In this document: positions 1 to 8,557 of the stretch, piece by piece
Layout of the letters: each line of letters begins with the position of its first letter
How positions within the stretch are numbered: the first letter of the stretch is position 1
Assembly: GCA_018672815.1 (NCBI GenBank)
Contig: JABHDX010000078.1
Coordinates: forward strand, 1 to 8,908
Origin: Gammaproteobacteria bacterium
GTDB lineage: Bacteria; Pseudomonadota; Gammaproteobacteria; UBA11654
Length of the DNA: 8,908 nucleotides
Reading direction: 5' to 3'
The notes under the pieces: generated by a model
The model's database searches: none
What the model saw: the letters and a program-made list of their open reading frames with translations, nothing else
Told to the model about the DNA's origin: nothing
Translations under genes and position numbers: made by a program

Positions 1-300
1 AGTATATTTATACATGTCATAAATTTCTCCACAAGCAGTTTGTTTTCCATCAAATTTTGGTCCATACCAAGATGCTATTCCTCTTTTTTTATAGTCTTTA
101 CTAGAAGCCAGAGTTCGGTATCTTTTACCTTTTACAACATATCTTTCTTTTCCATCTCTTTCATATGTGCAACCGTCATTTAAGATTTTAATGACTTCTT
201 TTTTAGATAAATCAGACTTAAAAACAGGGGGTTGAGTGGAGCAACTACTGATAATTACTAATATGGATAAGACAAGAGATTTTTGAGAGATAATTCTCAT
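1..300 (-). CDS. rlpA: RlpA-family septal lytic transglycosylase, lipoprotein (5' part only)
   Basis: The first 100 codons of an RlpA protein read leftwards from an ATG at 298-300; the rest lies beyond the left edge. RlpA is an outer-membrane lipoprotein; the characterised Pseudomonas aeruginosa protein is a lytic transglycosylase that cuts peptide-free glycan strands at the septum. Visible here are a lipoprotein signal peptide (residues 1-19) with the lipobox-like I17-S18-S19-C20, a short linker, then the start of the double-psi beta-barrel: G74-I-A-S-W78-Y79-G80 and G91-E92-I-Y-D95-M. E92 and D95 match the acidic catalytic pair of P. aeruginosa RlpA by motif and spacing; the expected catalytic His and any SPOR domain fall outside the window. 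The residue before G91 is Cys (C90), where Asn or Ser is usual, and there is another Cys at 44. The start lies 2 nt after the mltB stop, so it is very probably translated from the same transcript. The family assignment is secure; full length is unknown. Confidence 0.93.
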   Translation of the reverse strand, partial: MRIISQKSLVLSILVIISSCSTQPPVFKSDLSKKEVIKILNDGCTYERDGKERYVVKGKRYRTLASSKDYKKRGIASWYGPKFDGKQTACGEIYDMYKYT

Positions 301-302
301 CT

Positions 303-1298
303 CTACTCAACAATTGATTGTATACTTTCACCCAACTGATACACAGCTAAGGCATACATAACATTTCTATTATAAGTAGTAATTACATAGAAATTATGGA
401 AACCAATGAAAGATTTTTCTTTATTTAATTCCTCCAAATATATTGGTTGTGCAGCAGAGGTATTTGGCAATGATGTTGTCAATTTAAAGCCGGCATGTTT
501 TAGCTCTTGGATCGTATACTTAGGTTTAATAGTTTTAGAGAAATAAGAGCTCAATTCGCTTTCTATTGTAGTGCTTTCGCTGAGGATATCTTCATTGCTT
601 TGCCATCCATTTTTTTCTAAGTAGTTTCCCACACTCATTACAACATCATCCCATGAATTAAATAAGTCAATTTTCCCATCAGAGTTTCCATCAATAGCAA
701 AAGTTCTATAACTAGATGCTATGAACTGAGGTGCACCCATGGCACCAGCATAGGAGCCTTTTATGGACTCAATTGGAAGGTTTTGTTCTCTGCAAAGGTA
801 AAATAATTGAATCAGCTGTTTTTTAAAGAAGTCACTTCTTGGTGGGTAACCCGCTACAAGTGTATAGAGAGAGTCAATGACCTTATAACTCCCTTGAATT
901 CTGCCAAAATATGTTTCAACACCAAGTATTCCTAGGAGAATTTCTTTTGGTACACCAGTTTTATTTTCTGCTCTTGTGAGTAATTCTTGGTGTTGATTGG
1001 CAAAGATAACACCAGCAGCTATTCTTTTAGGAGTCATGAAAATATTTCTATATTCTGCCCATGTTTTTGTTTTTTCTGCTGGCTTTGAAATATTCTCTAT
1101 TAACTGTGGCAAATAGTTTATTTGGTCAAAAATAGAGACAACATATTGTTCATCAAAACCATGTTCTTTGACAAGCTCAGTTATTAATCTTTGATTAAGC
1201 TCTTCATTCTTATTAGCAGACACAGAGGAAATCAAAAGTAGAGTGGAAAGAGCGAGTGTTTTTAAGAAAAATTGTATTGAGCTATTTTTAATAATCAT
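303..1298 (-). CDS. mltB: MltB-type lytic murein transglycosylase
   Basis: This 331-residue protein belongs to the MltB/Slt35 family, which cleaves the MurNAc-GlcNAc bond of peptidoglycan to give 1,6-anhydro-MurNAc ends in the periplasm. Residues 1-28 look like a signal peptide (Lys-4, hydrophobic stretch to I23, then V26-S27-A28 before N29), cleaved by signal peptidase I. No lipobox Cys is present, unlike E. coli MltB, so this form is likely soluble. The catalytic Glu is E128 in G126-V-E-T-Y-F-G. Further family blocks are Y151-P-P-R-S-D-F-F, G181-S-Y-A-G-A-M-G-A-P-Q-F192 and the C-terminal N-F-Y-V-I-T-x-Y-N-R block. D203-G-N-S-D207-G-K-I-D resembles the EF-hand calcium loop of Slt35. Length is normal for the family. 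The ATG overlaps the rodA stop by one base (TAATG), which suggests translational coupling; no good Shine-Dalgarno sequence is visible. Downstream, rlpA begins after 2 nt. Confidence 0.95.
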   Translation of the reverse strand: MIIKNSSIQFFLKTLALSTLLLISSVSANKNEELNQRLITELVKEHGFDEQYVVSIFDQINYLPQLIENISKPAEKTKTWAEYRNIFMTPKRIAAGVIFANQHQELLTRAENKTGVPKEILLGILGVETYFGRIQGSYKVIDSLYTLVAGYPPRSDFFKKQLIQLFYLCREQNLPIESIKGSYAGAMGAPQFIASSYRTFAIDGNSDGKIDLFNSWDDVVMSVGNYLEKNGWQSNEDILSESTTIESELSSYFSKTIKPKYTIQELKHAGFKLTTSLPNTSAAQPIYLEELNKEKSFIGFHNFYVITTYNRNVMYALAVYQLGESIQSIVE

Positions 1299-2413
1299 TA
1301 TTTTGATACCAGTCTTTTGTGGGTTCCAACTGACATTAACATGCCTAGTAAAATCATTAAAGTTACCATGGAAGTTCCACCTCTACTGATTAAGGGAAGT
1401 GGCACACCAACGACTGGTAAAAGACCAATTGTCATTGAGATATTTACAAAGACATAGATGAAGAAAGTCAGACTAATACTTGCTGCAATTAGTCTGGAAA
1501 ATAAATCTTGAGAATTAATAGCTATCAATATTCCTCTTCCAACTATAAATAAATAAATACATATAATGATGGCAATTCCTATTAATCCAAATTCTTCAGC
1601 CAGTATAGAAAAGATAAAATCAGTTGTTCTTTCAGGCAGAAAATCAAGCTGGCCTTGACTTCCATTTAGCCAACCTTTACCAAACAAACCACCTGAACCA
1701 ATGGCAATTTTTGATTGTATAATATGATATCCAGCACCTAGGGGGTCTTTTTCTGGATCAAGAAAAGTTAGAACTCTTTTTCTTTGAAATTCATTGATCA
1801 GAGGCCAAATTAGAGGGAGTGATGTTAAAAAAAGTGTAAAAGCTATAAATAAATAACGTTTCTTAATCCCGGATAAGAAGATAACAATTAACCCAGAGAA
1901 TGCGACAAGAAGGGATGTTCCTAGATCCGGTTCTAGATATATAAGATATGTTGGCAATATAACAAGCATGACTGCAATAGCGATTGAAATATTAGATGGT
2001 GGTAAAGATTCTCTAGCAATATATCGTGCTACCATGAGAGGCATGCCTATTTTCATTAGCTCTGATGGTTGAAAACTAATTCCAATATTTAACCATCTTG
2101 TTGCACCATTTCTAGTTTCGCCAAAAATAAGAACTAAACCTAATAGTAAAAAACAAAATGAATATAACCAAGGAGCAATTCTTTCATAATTTAAAGGGCT
2201 CATTTGAGCTATCAGAATCATCGCTCCTAATGAAAAGCCAATTCTGAGAGATTGATTGATAACAGCATTGATATCACTATTTGAAGCACTATATATTGCA
2301 ATCAGGCTGATGGAAAATAGAATTAAAAAGGCAATTAATAAAGGTATATCTATATGAAATTTTCTAAACAGATCTTCGCTAGATAAGCGATTATGATTTT
2401 TATCAAATGCCAT
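1298..2413 (-). CDS. mrdB: RodA, SEDS-family peptidoglycan glycosyltransferase of the elongasome
   Basis: A 371-residue multi-pass inner-membrane protein (E. coli RodA has 370). SEDS proteins polymerise glycan strands from lipid II; RodA works with PBP2 in lateral wall growth. About ten hydrophobic segments can be seen, starting near residue 23. Hallmark blocks are S113-F-Q-P-S-E-L119, E161-P-D-L-G-T, D219-P-E-K-D-P-L-G-A-G-Y-H-I-I-Q-S, the G-S-G-G-L-F-G-K-G stretch at 239-247, L259-P-E-R-T-T-D-F-I-F and the C-terminal I-S-R-G-G-T-S. D265 in the T-D-F-I-F motif corresponds to the essential extracytoplasmic Asp of E. coli RodA (D262). The start is supported by an AGAGG sequence about 5 nt upstream and by the 11-nt overlap with the end of mrdA. 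Immediate adjacency to PBP2 fits their function as a glycosyltransferase-transpeptidase pair. Nothing appears broken. Confidence 0.97.
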   Translation of the reverse strand: MAFDKNHNRLSSEDLFRKFHIDIPLLIAFLILFSISLIAIYSASNSDINAVINQSLRIGFSLGAMILIAQMSPLNYERIAPWLYSFCFLLLGLVLIFGETRNGATRWLNIGISFQPSELMKIGMPLMVARYIARESLPPSNISIAIAVMLVILPTYLIYLEPDLGTSLLVAFSGLIVIFLSGIKKRYLFIAFTLFLTSLPLIWPLINEFQRKRVLTFLDPEKDPLGAGYHIIQSKIAIGSGGLFGKGWLNGSQGQLDFLPERTTDFIFSILAEEFGLIGIAIIICIYLFIVGRGILIAINSQDLFSRLIAASISLTFFIYVFVNISMTIGLLPVVGVPLPLISRGGTSMVTLMILLGMLMSVGTHKRLVSK

Positions 2414-4253
2414 CTTGCCTCTCTGAATTTAGTATTGCCTGCATAATTTTTTCAGCAACAGGTGCTGCAGATACTCTTCCACCGCCTCCATTTTCAACAA
2501 TTATAGTTAAAGCAATTTTAGGTTTTTCTAGAGGGGCAAAGCCTATAAATAAACCATGATCTTTTAATTCTTCTGGAATTTCTTTTGTACTTGATTTATC
2601 TATACTAAAGACTTGTGAGCTTCCTGTTTTTCCTGCAACTGATACATTGGGTTGAAAAATACCATAAGCCGTTCCTCTTCTCTCATTAACTACAGCAACC
2701 ATTCCTTGATGAATAATGTCCCAATGTTCTTGTTTGATGTGTTGAAGATTGTTAATTTCTTCAGTTGAGGTATAGGTAAGCTCACCTGTTTTTATATTCT
2801 CTATAGCTCGAACTAAATGCGGTCTAAAAGCACTTCCTCTATTTGCAATCATCGCAGTAGCCATAGCTAATTGCAATGGAGTAGCCAGCATATATCCCTG
2901 TCCAATTCCTGTTATGACTGTTTCACCTTGATACCAACTCTGATTTTGTTTTGATTTAAAGTTATTTTTTTTCCACTCACGATTTGGGATGATACCCTTT
3001 TTTTCTGAGCCTAAATCAATCAATGTTTTTTTACCTAAATTAAATTTAGATAAAAATGAACTCATCTTTTCTATACCCATATCTACAGCTAATTCGTAAA
3101 AATAAACGTCACACGATGCTTGAATAGCCCTTACAGTATTGACTGATCCATGTCTGGCCCAATCGTTAAATGGTCTGGAATAATTAGGAAGAAGATAATG
3201 TCCCTCACAAGGTATGAAATTATCAGGATTGATGTATCCCATATCTAGCCCACCTAAAGCCAACATTGGTTTGATGGTAGAACCTGGTGGATATTGTCCA
3301 GCAATTGCTCTATTGAATAAAGGCTTGTTTTTATTATTTTGGAAAGCTTTGTATTCAGATATACTCATGCCCTGACTAATTTTATTAGGATCATACGAAG
3401 GAGTGCTGATAAAAATGAGAACCTCACCATTAGTTGGATCAATGCCTACAACAGCACCTTTTTTTCCTTGCATGGCATTGTATGCAATTTCTTGTAAATG
3501 ACTATCTAGAGTTAGGATAAGATTATTTCCCGGTTGAAAAGGTTCTGTATCTAGTCGATCCATGACTCTTCCTCTAACATTCACTAAAAGTTTTTCTTTT
3601 CCTGGGTAACCATGAAGAGTAGTTTCATAATCTCTCTCAATTGATGTTTTACCAATTTGTTCTTTTCCTGTATAGATGGATGAATCAAATCTCAGATAGT
3701 CTTTCGATGATATAGAGCCAACATAGCCAAGTGCATGGGAGAACATATCTGCTTTTGGGTAATATCTCACAAGCCTAGATTTAATATCTATGCCTTTAAA
3801 TATATTTCTATTATTAGCAAAAATAGCTATTTGTTTTTCAGAAAGCTTAGTATTTAGTGTGATTGACTTAAACTGATAACTTTTTTCAATTCTCTCTGTT
3901 AGTTCGCTAATCTTATTTTTATTGATTAAGTTAAGACGACCTAATTCATCCAATATTTTATCTATCTGTTGTACTTGTTCAGGTATCATTTCAAGTTGGA
4001 ATACCGGTCTATTCTCAGCTAAAATATCGTTATTCCTATCAAATATCAATCCTCTACTTGGGGGTATGGATTGCATCCTAATAGTATTATTTAGAGAACG
4101 TAATTTGTATTGATCCGAGTCATAAATTTGTAAAAAAATCAAACGTATAAAAATAATTGAAGCCAATATTAGAATTAATAATGAAGAGAATAATATACGA
4201 TTTAGAAAAATATTTTGATCTTCTTTTTGAGTTATAATCGATTTAAATACCAT
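2403..4253 (-). CDS. mrdA: Penicillin-binding protein 2, elongasome D,D-transpeptidase
   Basis: A 616-residue class B PBP that forms 4-3 peptide cross-links during cell elongation and partners RodA. One N-terminal membrane anchor lies at about 20-43, followed by R67-G-L-I-F-D-R-N, typical of the start of the PBP dimerisation (pedestal) domain. The transpeptidase domain runs from about residue 265 to 605. The active-site Ser is S325 in P-G-S325-T-I-K328-P-M. The second motif is S380-C-D382, the Asp-ended form of SxN, and the third is K542-T-G544 in A-G-K-T-G-S-S-Q-V, where many PBP2s read T-A-Q after the Gly. The C-terminal F571-A-P region also fits. Length is a little below E. coli PBP2 (633). 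The gene starts 4 nt after mreD and overlaps rodA by 11 nt; the segment before the ATG has no clear Shine-Dalgarno sequence, so coupling to mreD translation is likely. It is the beta-lactam (mecillinam-type) target class. Confidence 0.97.
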   Translation of the reverse strand: MVFKSIITQKEDQNIFLNRILFSSLLILILASIIFIRLIFLQIYDSDQYKLRSLNNTIRMQSIPPSRGLIFDRNNDILAENRPVFQLEMIPEQVQQIDKILDELGRLNLINKNKISELTERIEKSYQFKSITLNTKLSEKQIAIFANNRNIFKGIDIKSRLVRYYPKADMFSHALGYVGSISSKDYLRFDSSIYTGKEQIGKTSIERDYETTLHGYPGKEKLLVNVRGRVMDRLDTEPFQPGNNLILTLDSHLQEIAYNAMQGKKGAVVGIDPTNGEVLIFISTPSYDPNKISQGMSISEYKAFQNNKNKPLFNRAIAGQYPPGSTIKPMLALGGLDMGYINPDNFIPCEGHYLLPNYSRPFNDWARHGSVNTVRAIQASCDVYFYELAVDMGIEKMSSFLSKFNLGKKTLIDLGSEKKGIIPNREWKKNNFKSKQNQSWYQGETVITGIGQGYMLATPLQLAMATAMIANRGSAFRPHLVRAIENIKTGELTYTSTEEINNLQHIKQEHWDIIHQGMVAVVNERRGTAYGIFQPNVSVAGKTGSSQVFSIDKSSTKEIPEELKDHGLFIGFAPLEKPKIALTIIVENGGGGRVSAAPVAEKIMQAILNSERQDGI

Positions 4254-4257
4254 AGAG

Positions 4258-4743
4258 TTATCTACTGTTTATTTTTGATTGTAAGCTTTCTAATAATCCC
4301 ATAAATAAGGGCCAAATCAAAGATCCTAGTAATACGCTGATTATTTTTGATTGTGAGATTACTATTTTCCCAATTATTCCATCTATCCAAAGATGCATCA
4401 TCTCATTTATCAACAGTAGAATAAGAACTGCAAACATCATTTGCCATATCGGAAATACTCTAATTTGCAGTCTGAACCTATAGGTAACATAAGTCATAAA
4501 AGATAAAGCAAGAGAAGACTCACCAAGAATACCACCTTGCAAAATATCAAGTATTAGTCCTATTAGAAATGCTGAAAAAAGACCAATGATAGAAGGAGTC
4601 ATAATTGTAAAAAATAACAAAGACAATGCTACCCATGGAATTTTTAAGAAAGATAGATTTTCTGATAATGGGATTATTGATAGAATGCTTGAAAATATTA
4701 AAATCAGCCAAACAAAGAAAAATTTTGATAGTTGATTACTCAT
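4258..4743 (-). CDS. mreD: MreD, rod-shape-determining inner-membrane protein
   Basis: A small, very hydrophobic protein, 161 residues from the chosen ATG (E. coli MreD has 162), with about five to six membrane segments. MreD links MreC and the cytoplasmic MreB filaments to the RodA-PBP2 machinery. The family signature is the stretch G-L-I-L-D-I-L-Q-G-G-I-L-G-E-S followed by a Tyr/Arg-rich loop and the V-F-P-I-W-Q segment. A longer reading is possible from an ATG at 4785, adding 14 residues, but that would overlap mreC by 50 nt and put a basic tail ahead of the first membrane helix. The ATG at 4741-4743 gives the usual length, overlaps the mreC stop by 8 nt (ATGAGTAA) and has a purine-rich AAGAAAGA upstream, so I prefer it. 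It sits between mreC and mrdA, whose ATG follows the mreD stop by 4 nt. Confidence 0.93.
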   Translation of the reverse strand: MSNQLSKFFFVWLILIFSSILSIIPLSENLSFLKIPWVALSLLFFTIMTPSIIGLFSAFLIGLILDILQGGILGESSLALSFMTYVTYRFRLQIRVFPIWQMMFAVLILLLINEMMHLWIDGIIGKIVISQSKIISVLLGSLIWPLFMGLLESLQSKINSR

Positions 4744-5593
4744 TGTGATGATCTTTCTTATTATTTTGTATAACCAAAACTTCATTAATATTTTTTAGAT
4801 TAGCAATTGGTCTAGCTTCAATTTTAAGGTAGGGTTCCCCCTGTATCATTTCTATGTCTGAAACTATTGCTACTGGATATCCTTCTGGGTATCTTCCACC
4901 TAAACCTGATGTAATTAATACATCGTTTATCTGTATATCACTATTATTAGGCAGATCATTGAGAATAATTTCATCGTAAGAACCAGTGCCAATTGCTATT
5001 GCTCTAAAGCCATTTCTTGCAATTTCAATAGGGATACCATGTTCAGGATCTGTAATAAGAAGAACCTCAGAAGCCAGTAATTGATCACGAAAAATATGAC
5101 CAATAATTCCACTAGAGTCTGCAATTGCAGCTCCTAGTTGTATACCATCAATGCTTCCTTTATTAATAATAATTTGATGTTTATTATTGTCTTGATTTAT
5201 TGAAATAATATCAGCAAAAATAAATTTTTCTTCATCGTCTGGTTTTGCCTTTAGAAGTTCAAATAATCTTTTATTTTCAGATTCGAGTTTATATGTTTGT
5301 TGTACTTTTGAACGTAGCTGTATATTTTCTTTTTTTAATTGTTGGTTTTCAGTCAAGATCGTTTCTCTATCACTCAATCTATTTTTGAAGTTATTGATTA
5401 ACTTTTTAGGAGTATTTGCTGCAATTTGCAGGGGCAGAACTGTTAATGAGAGGTACGATCTTAATTTATTTATATAGTTGCCTTGAAAATCTAAGTACAT
5501 CATTCCTAAGGAAATAATAAATATCAGGATAATTCTCAATCCACTAAAGTTGGGGTTTGATCGATCAATTGTATTTTTTTTTGTAAACGGCAT
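4736..5593 (-). CDS. mreC: MreC, rod-shape-determining periplasmic scaffold protein
   Basis: A 285-residue bitopic inner-membrane protein that forms periplasmic assemblies and activates the RodA-PBP2 pair by binding PBP2. The layout is classic: a short basic N-terminus, one membrane helix at about 19-37, a coiled-coil from about 68 to 115 rich in Leu, Glu, Lys and Asn, then the paired beta-barrel domains at about 125-277. Recognisable blocks are I142-I-N-K-G-S-I-D-G, G162-I-I-G-H-I and S229-G-L-G-G-R-Y-P-E-G-Y-P. A GGATGA sequence about ten bases before the ATG supports the start. The 37-nt spacer from mreB is the largest gap in the cluster; at the other end the stop codon lies inside the start of mreD. 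The short His-His-Asn-Glu tail is unremarkable. Confidence 0.96.
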   Translation of the reverse strand: MPFTKKNTIDRSNPNFSGLRIILIFIISLGMMYLDFQGNYINKLRSYLSLTVLPLQIAANTPKKLINNFKNRLSDRETILTENQQLKKENIQLRSKVQQTYKLESENKRLFELLKAKPDDEEKFIFADIISINQDNNKHQIIINKGSIDGIQLGAAIADSSGIIGHIFRDQLLASEVLLITDPEHGIPIEIARNGFRAIAIGTGSYDEIILNDLPNNSDIQINDVLITSGLGGRYPEGYPVAIVSDIEMIQGEPYLKIEARPIANLKNINEVLVIQNNKKDHHNE

Positions 5594-5630
5594 GAAGTAT
5601 AGTCATCCGTTATTTATATTTCTTTAGCTG

Positions 5631-6689
<1,059 letters not shown>

Positions 6690-6707
6690 TTAAAAGCCTG
6701 AAGGACT

Positions 6708-6736
6708 ACTCTAACAACGTGTAGGATTTTCAGCAA
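6708..6736 (-). promoter_or_regulatory. Candidate sigma70 promoter for the mreB cluster
   Basis: Read on the minus strand, TTGCTG (6731-6736, 3 of 6 to the -35 consensus) is followed after 17 nt by TAGAGT (6708-6713, 4 of 6 to the -10 consensus). Transcription would start near 6701, leaving a leader of about 27 nt before the mreB ATG. Spacing is ideal but both boxes are weak, so this is an inference only. Confidence 0.3.
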
Positions 6737-6756
6737 CAGGAAGTTATCATTAGAAC
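6727..6756 (+). promoter_or_regulatory. Weak candidate promoter for gatCAB
   Basis: TTTTCA (6727-6732, 4 of 6 to -35) and TAGAAC (6751-6756, 4 of 6 to -10) are 18 nt apart and point towards gatC. TATCAT at 6745-6750 is a better -10 match but has no acceptable -35 at 16-18 nt. If both candidate promoters are real, their -35 boxes would overlap at 6731-6732 and the two polymerases could compete. Confidence 0.2.
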
Positions 6757-6781
6757 CTAGTTTTATTAATTAAATCACATC

Positions 6782-7069
6782 ATGACTATAAAAAAATCTG
6801 ACATCAATCATATCTGTGATCTATCTAAGTTAAGAGTTGGCGATAATGAAATCATAACTTTTACTAAACAAATTTCAGATATTCTCAATATGATCCAGGA
6901 ATTGGAAGAGGCTGATACTAAAGGCATTAAGCCTATGGCGCACCCTATGAATATGAGCCAACGTTTAAGAAATGATGTGCCTCTATCCAATAATGATAGA
7001 GATCTTTATCAAGATAATGCTGTGGATTCTGAAGATGGATTTTATAAAGTTCCCAAGGTTATAGATTAA
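6782..7069 (+). CDS. gatC: Asp/Glu-tRNA amidotransferase subunit C
   Basis: A 95-residue protein of normal GatC length. GatC has no catalytic site; it wraps around GatA and stabilises the GatA-GatB pair of the heterotrimeric GatCAB enzyme. The typical pattern is present: an N-terminal segment with A/C-x-L-S-K-L-R-like spacing (here C12-D-L-S-K-L-R), a helix with I-L-N-M-I-Q-E-L, the linker M52-A-H-P-M-N, then R-L-R-N-D-V and the C-terminal E-D-G-F-Y-K-V-P-K-V-I. It is the first gene of the plus-strand operon; gatA follows after a 12-nt gap. The 15 nt before the ATG contain no Shine-Dalgarno sequence, so initiation may be weak or rely on an AT-rich unstructured leader. Confidence 0.96.
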   Translation: MTIKKSDINHICDLSKLRVGDNEIITFTKQISDILNMIQELEEADTKGIKPMAHPMNMSQRLRNDVPLSNNDRDLYQDNAVDSEDGFYKVPKVID

Positions 7070-7081
7070 TTGGAAATATTA

Positions 7082-8548
7082 ATGGATCGATTTACGCTAA
7101 AAAAACTTATTAATATGATTTCTCAAAGAGAGATTTCGAGCGCAGAACTGGTGTCTACTTATTTAGATAGGATAAAGAAATACGATCATTCTCTTAATTC
7201 TTTTTTAACTTTAAATGAGGAAAGCGCTAGAGAGCAATCTTTGATAGCTGATAAAGTAATACAAGCAGGTAATTATAGTTTGTTAACTGGAATACCATAT
7301 GCGTCTAAAGATATTTTTTGCACCAAGGGAATAAGAACAACATGTGCTTCAAAGATGCTCGAAAATTTTATACCTCCCTATGATTCTACAATTATAGATC
7401 GCATTAAAAGCAGTGGAGCAATTTTAATGGGAAAAACTAATATGGATGAATTTGCAATGGGTTCATCCAATGAAACTAGTTATTTTGGTCCAGTTCAAAA
7501 TCCTTGGAATCTGGAAAGATCACCGGGAGGTTCATCTGGAGGATCTGCAGCAGCAGTAGCCTCTGGCATTATTCCAATAGCACTTGGAACAGATACAGGT
7601 GGATCAATCAGACAACCCGCTGCATTCACTGGCATCACAGGATTGAAGCCCACATATGGAAGATGTTCTAGATATGGAATGATTGCTTTTGCATCCAGTT
7701 TAGATCAAGCAGGCTTATTGGCTCTAACAGCAGAAGATATATCTATTTTTTTAGAAGTAATGTCTGGGTTTGATCCTTTAGACTCTACAAGTGTAGAGCA
7801 AGATGTTCCAAAATATAGTGACCTCATTGATAGTTCTATAGAAGGAAGAACTGTGGGCATTCCAAAAGAATTTTTTAATGATTCACTAGATTCTGAATCT
7901 CAGAAACTACTCGATCAAGGGATTGCAATATACGAGAAATTGGGAGCCAAGATTATTGAGATATCATTACCAAATATAGGTTATTCAGTTCCAACATATT
8001 ATGTGGTTGCTTCAGCGGAGTGTTCTTCAAATTTAGCGAGATATGATGGAATTCGTTATGGTTATAGAGATGATGATATAGAAGACTTAGATGATCTTTA
8101 TCGAACAAATAGGCAAATTGGATTTGGTGACGAAGTGAAGAGAAGGATAATGACAGGTACTTATGTTTTATCGGCAGGATATTATGATGCTTACTATTTA
8201 AAAGCCCAAAAGGTTAGGCAGCTAATATCAAATGATTTTGAGGAGGCCTTCAAAAAAGTAGATCTTATTGTTGGGCCAACTACACAGTCACCAGCATTTA
8301 AAATCGGTGAAAAAATAGATGATCCAGTTTCAATGTATATGAATGATATATATACAATTTCATCAAATTTAGCAGGCCTTCCAGCTCTATCACACCCAAT
8401 AGGATTGATTGATAATTTACCAATTGGAATGCAATTAATAGCTCCTCACTTCGAAGAATCTCGATTATTAAATTTTTGTAATCTATTTCAACAAGAAACT
8501 GATTATCATATGCAACAACCCCAGGCTTTTCTTGATGCTTCGCATTAA
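7082..8548 (+). CDS. gatA: Asp/Glu-tRNA amidotransferase subunit A (glutaminase)
   Basis: A 488-residue amidase-signature protein that releases ammonia from glutamine; the ammonia is channelled to GatB to amidate Glu-tRNA(Gln) or Asp-tRNA(Asn). The Ser-cisSer-Lys triad is intact: K76 in Y-A-S-K-D, S151 in P-G-G-S-S-G-G-S and the nucleophile S175 in D-T-G-G-S-I-R, with the same 75- and 24-residue spacings as in fatty-acid amide hydrolase and Staphylococcus aureus GatA. The amidase signature continues through G187-L-K-P-T-Y-G-R. I start it at the ATG at 7082; an in-frame TTG at 7070, directly after the gatC stop, would add four residues, but the GGAA at 7072-7075 sits at a good distance to serve as the ribosome site for the ATG. 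Length is normal for the family, and gatB follows 9 nt after the stop. Confidence 0.97.
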   Translation: MDRFTLKKLINMISQREISSAELVSTYLDRIKKYDHSLNSFLTLNEESAREQSLIADKVIQAGNYSLLTGIPYASKDIFCTKGIRTTCASKMLENFIPPYDSTIIDRIKSSGAILMGKTNMDEFAMGSSNETSYFGPVQNPWNLERSPGGSSGGSAAAVASGIIPIALGTDTGGSIRQPAAFTGITGLKPTYGRCSRYGMIAFASSLDQAGLLALTAEDISIFLEVMSGFDPLDSTSVEQDVPKYSDLIDSSIEGRTVGIPKEFFNDSLDSESQKLLDQGIAIYEKLGAKIIEISLPNIGYSVPTYYVVASAECSSNLARYDGIRYGYRDDDIEDLDDLYRTNRQIGFGDEVKRRIMTGTYVLSAGYYDAYYLKAQKVRQLISNDFEEAFKKVDLIVGPTTQSPAFKIGEKIDDPVSMYMNDIYTISSNLAGLPALSHPIGLIDNLPIGMQLIAPHFEESRLLNFCNLFQQETDYHMQQPQAFLDASH

Positions 8549-8557
8549 TTGATCATT

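Noticed and set aside
3922..4113. Plus-strand open frame of 63 codons opposite mrdA
   Set aside because: It lies wholly inside the N-terminal part of the well-supported PBP2 gene, has no family resemblance and no upstream ribosome site; it is an antisense shadow.
6808..6990. Minus-strand open frame of 60 codons opposite gatC
   Set aside because: It is fully contained within gatC, whose protein is clearly conserved; this is an antisense shadow.
8549..8557. TGATCA palindrome in the gap between gatA and gatB
   Set aside because: A single 6-nt palindrome in a 9-nt gap between co-directional genes is too short to be a terminator or operator call.
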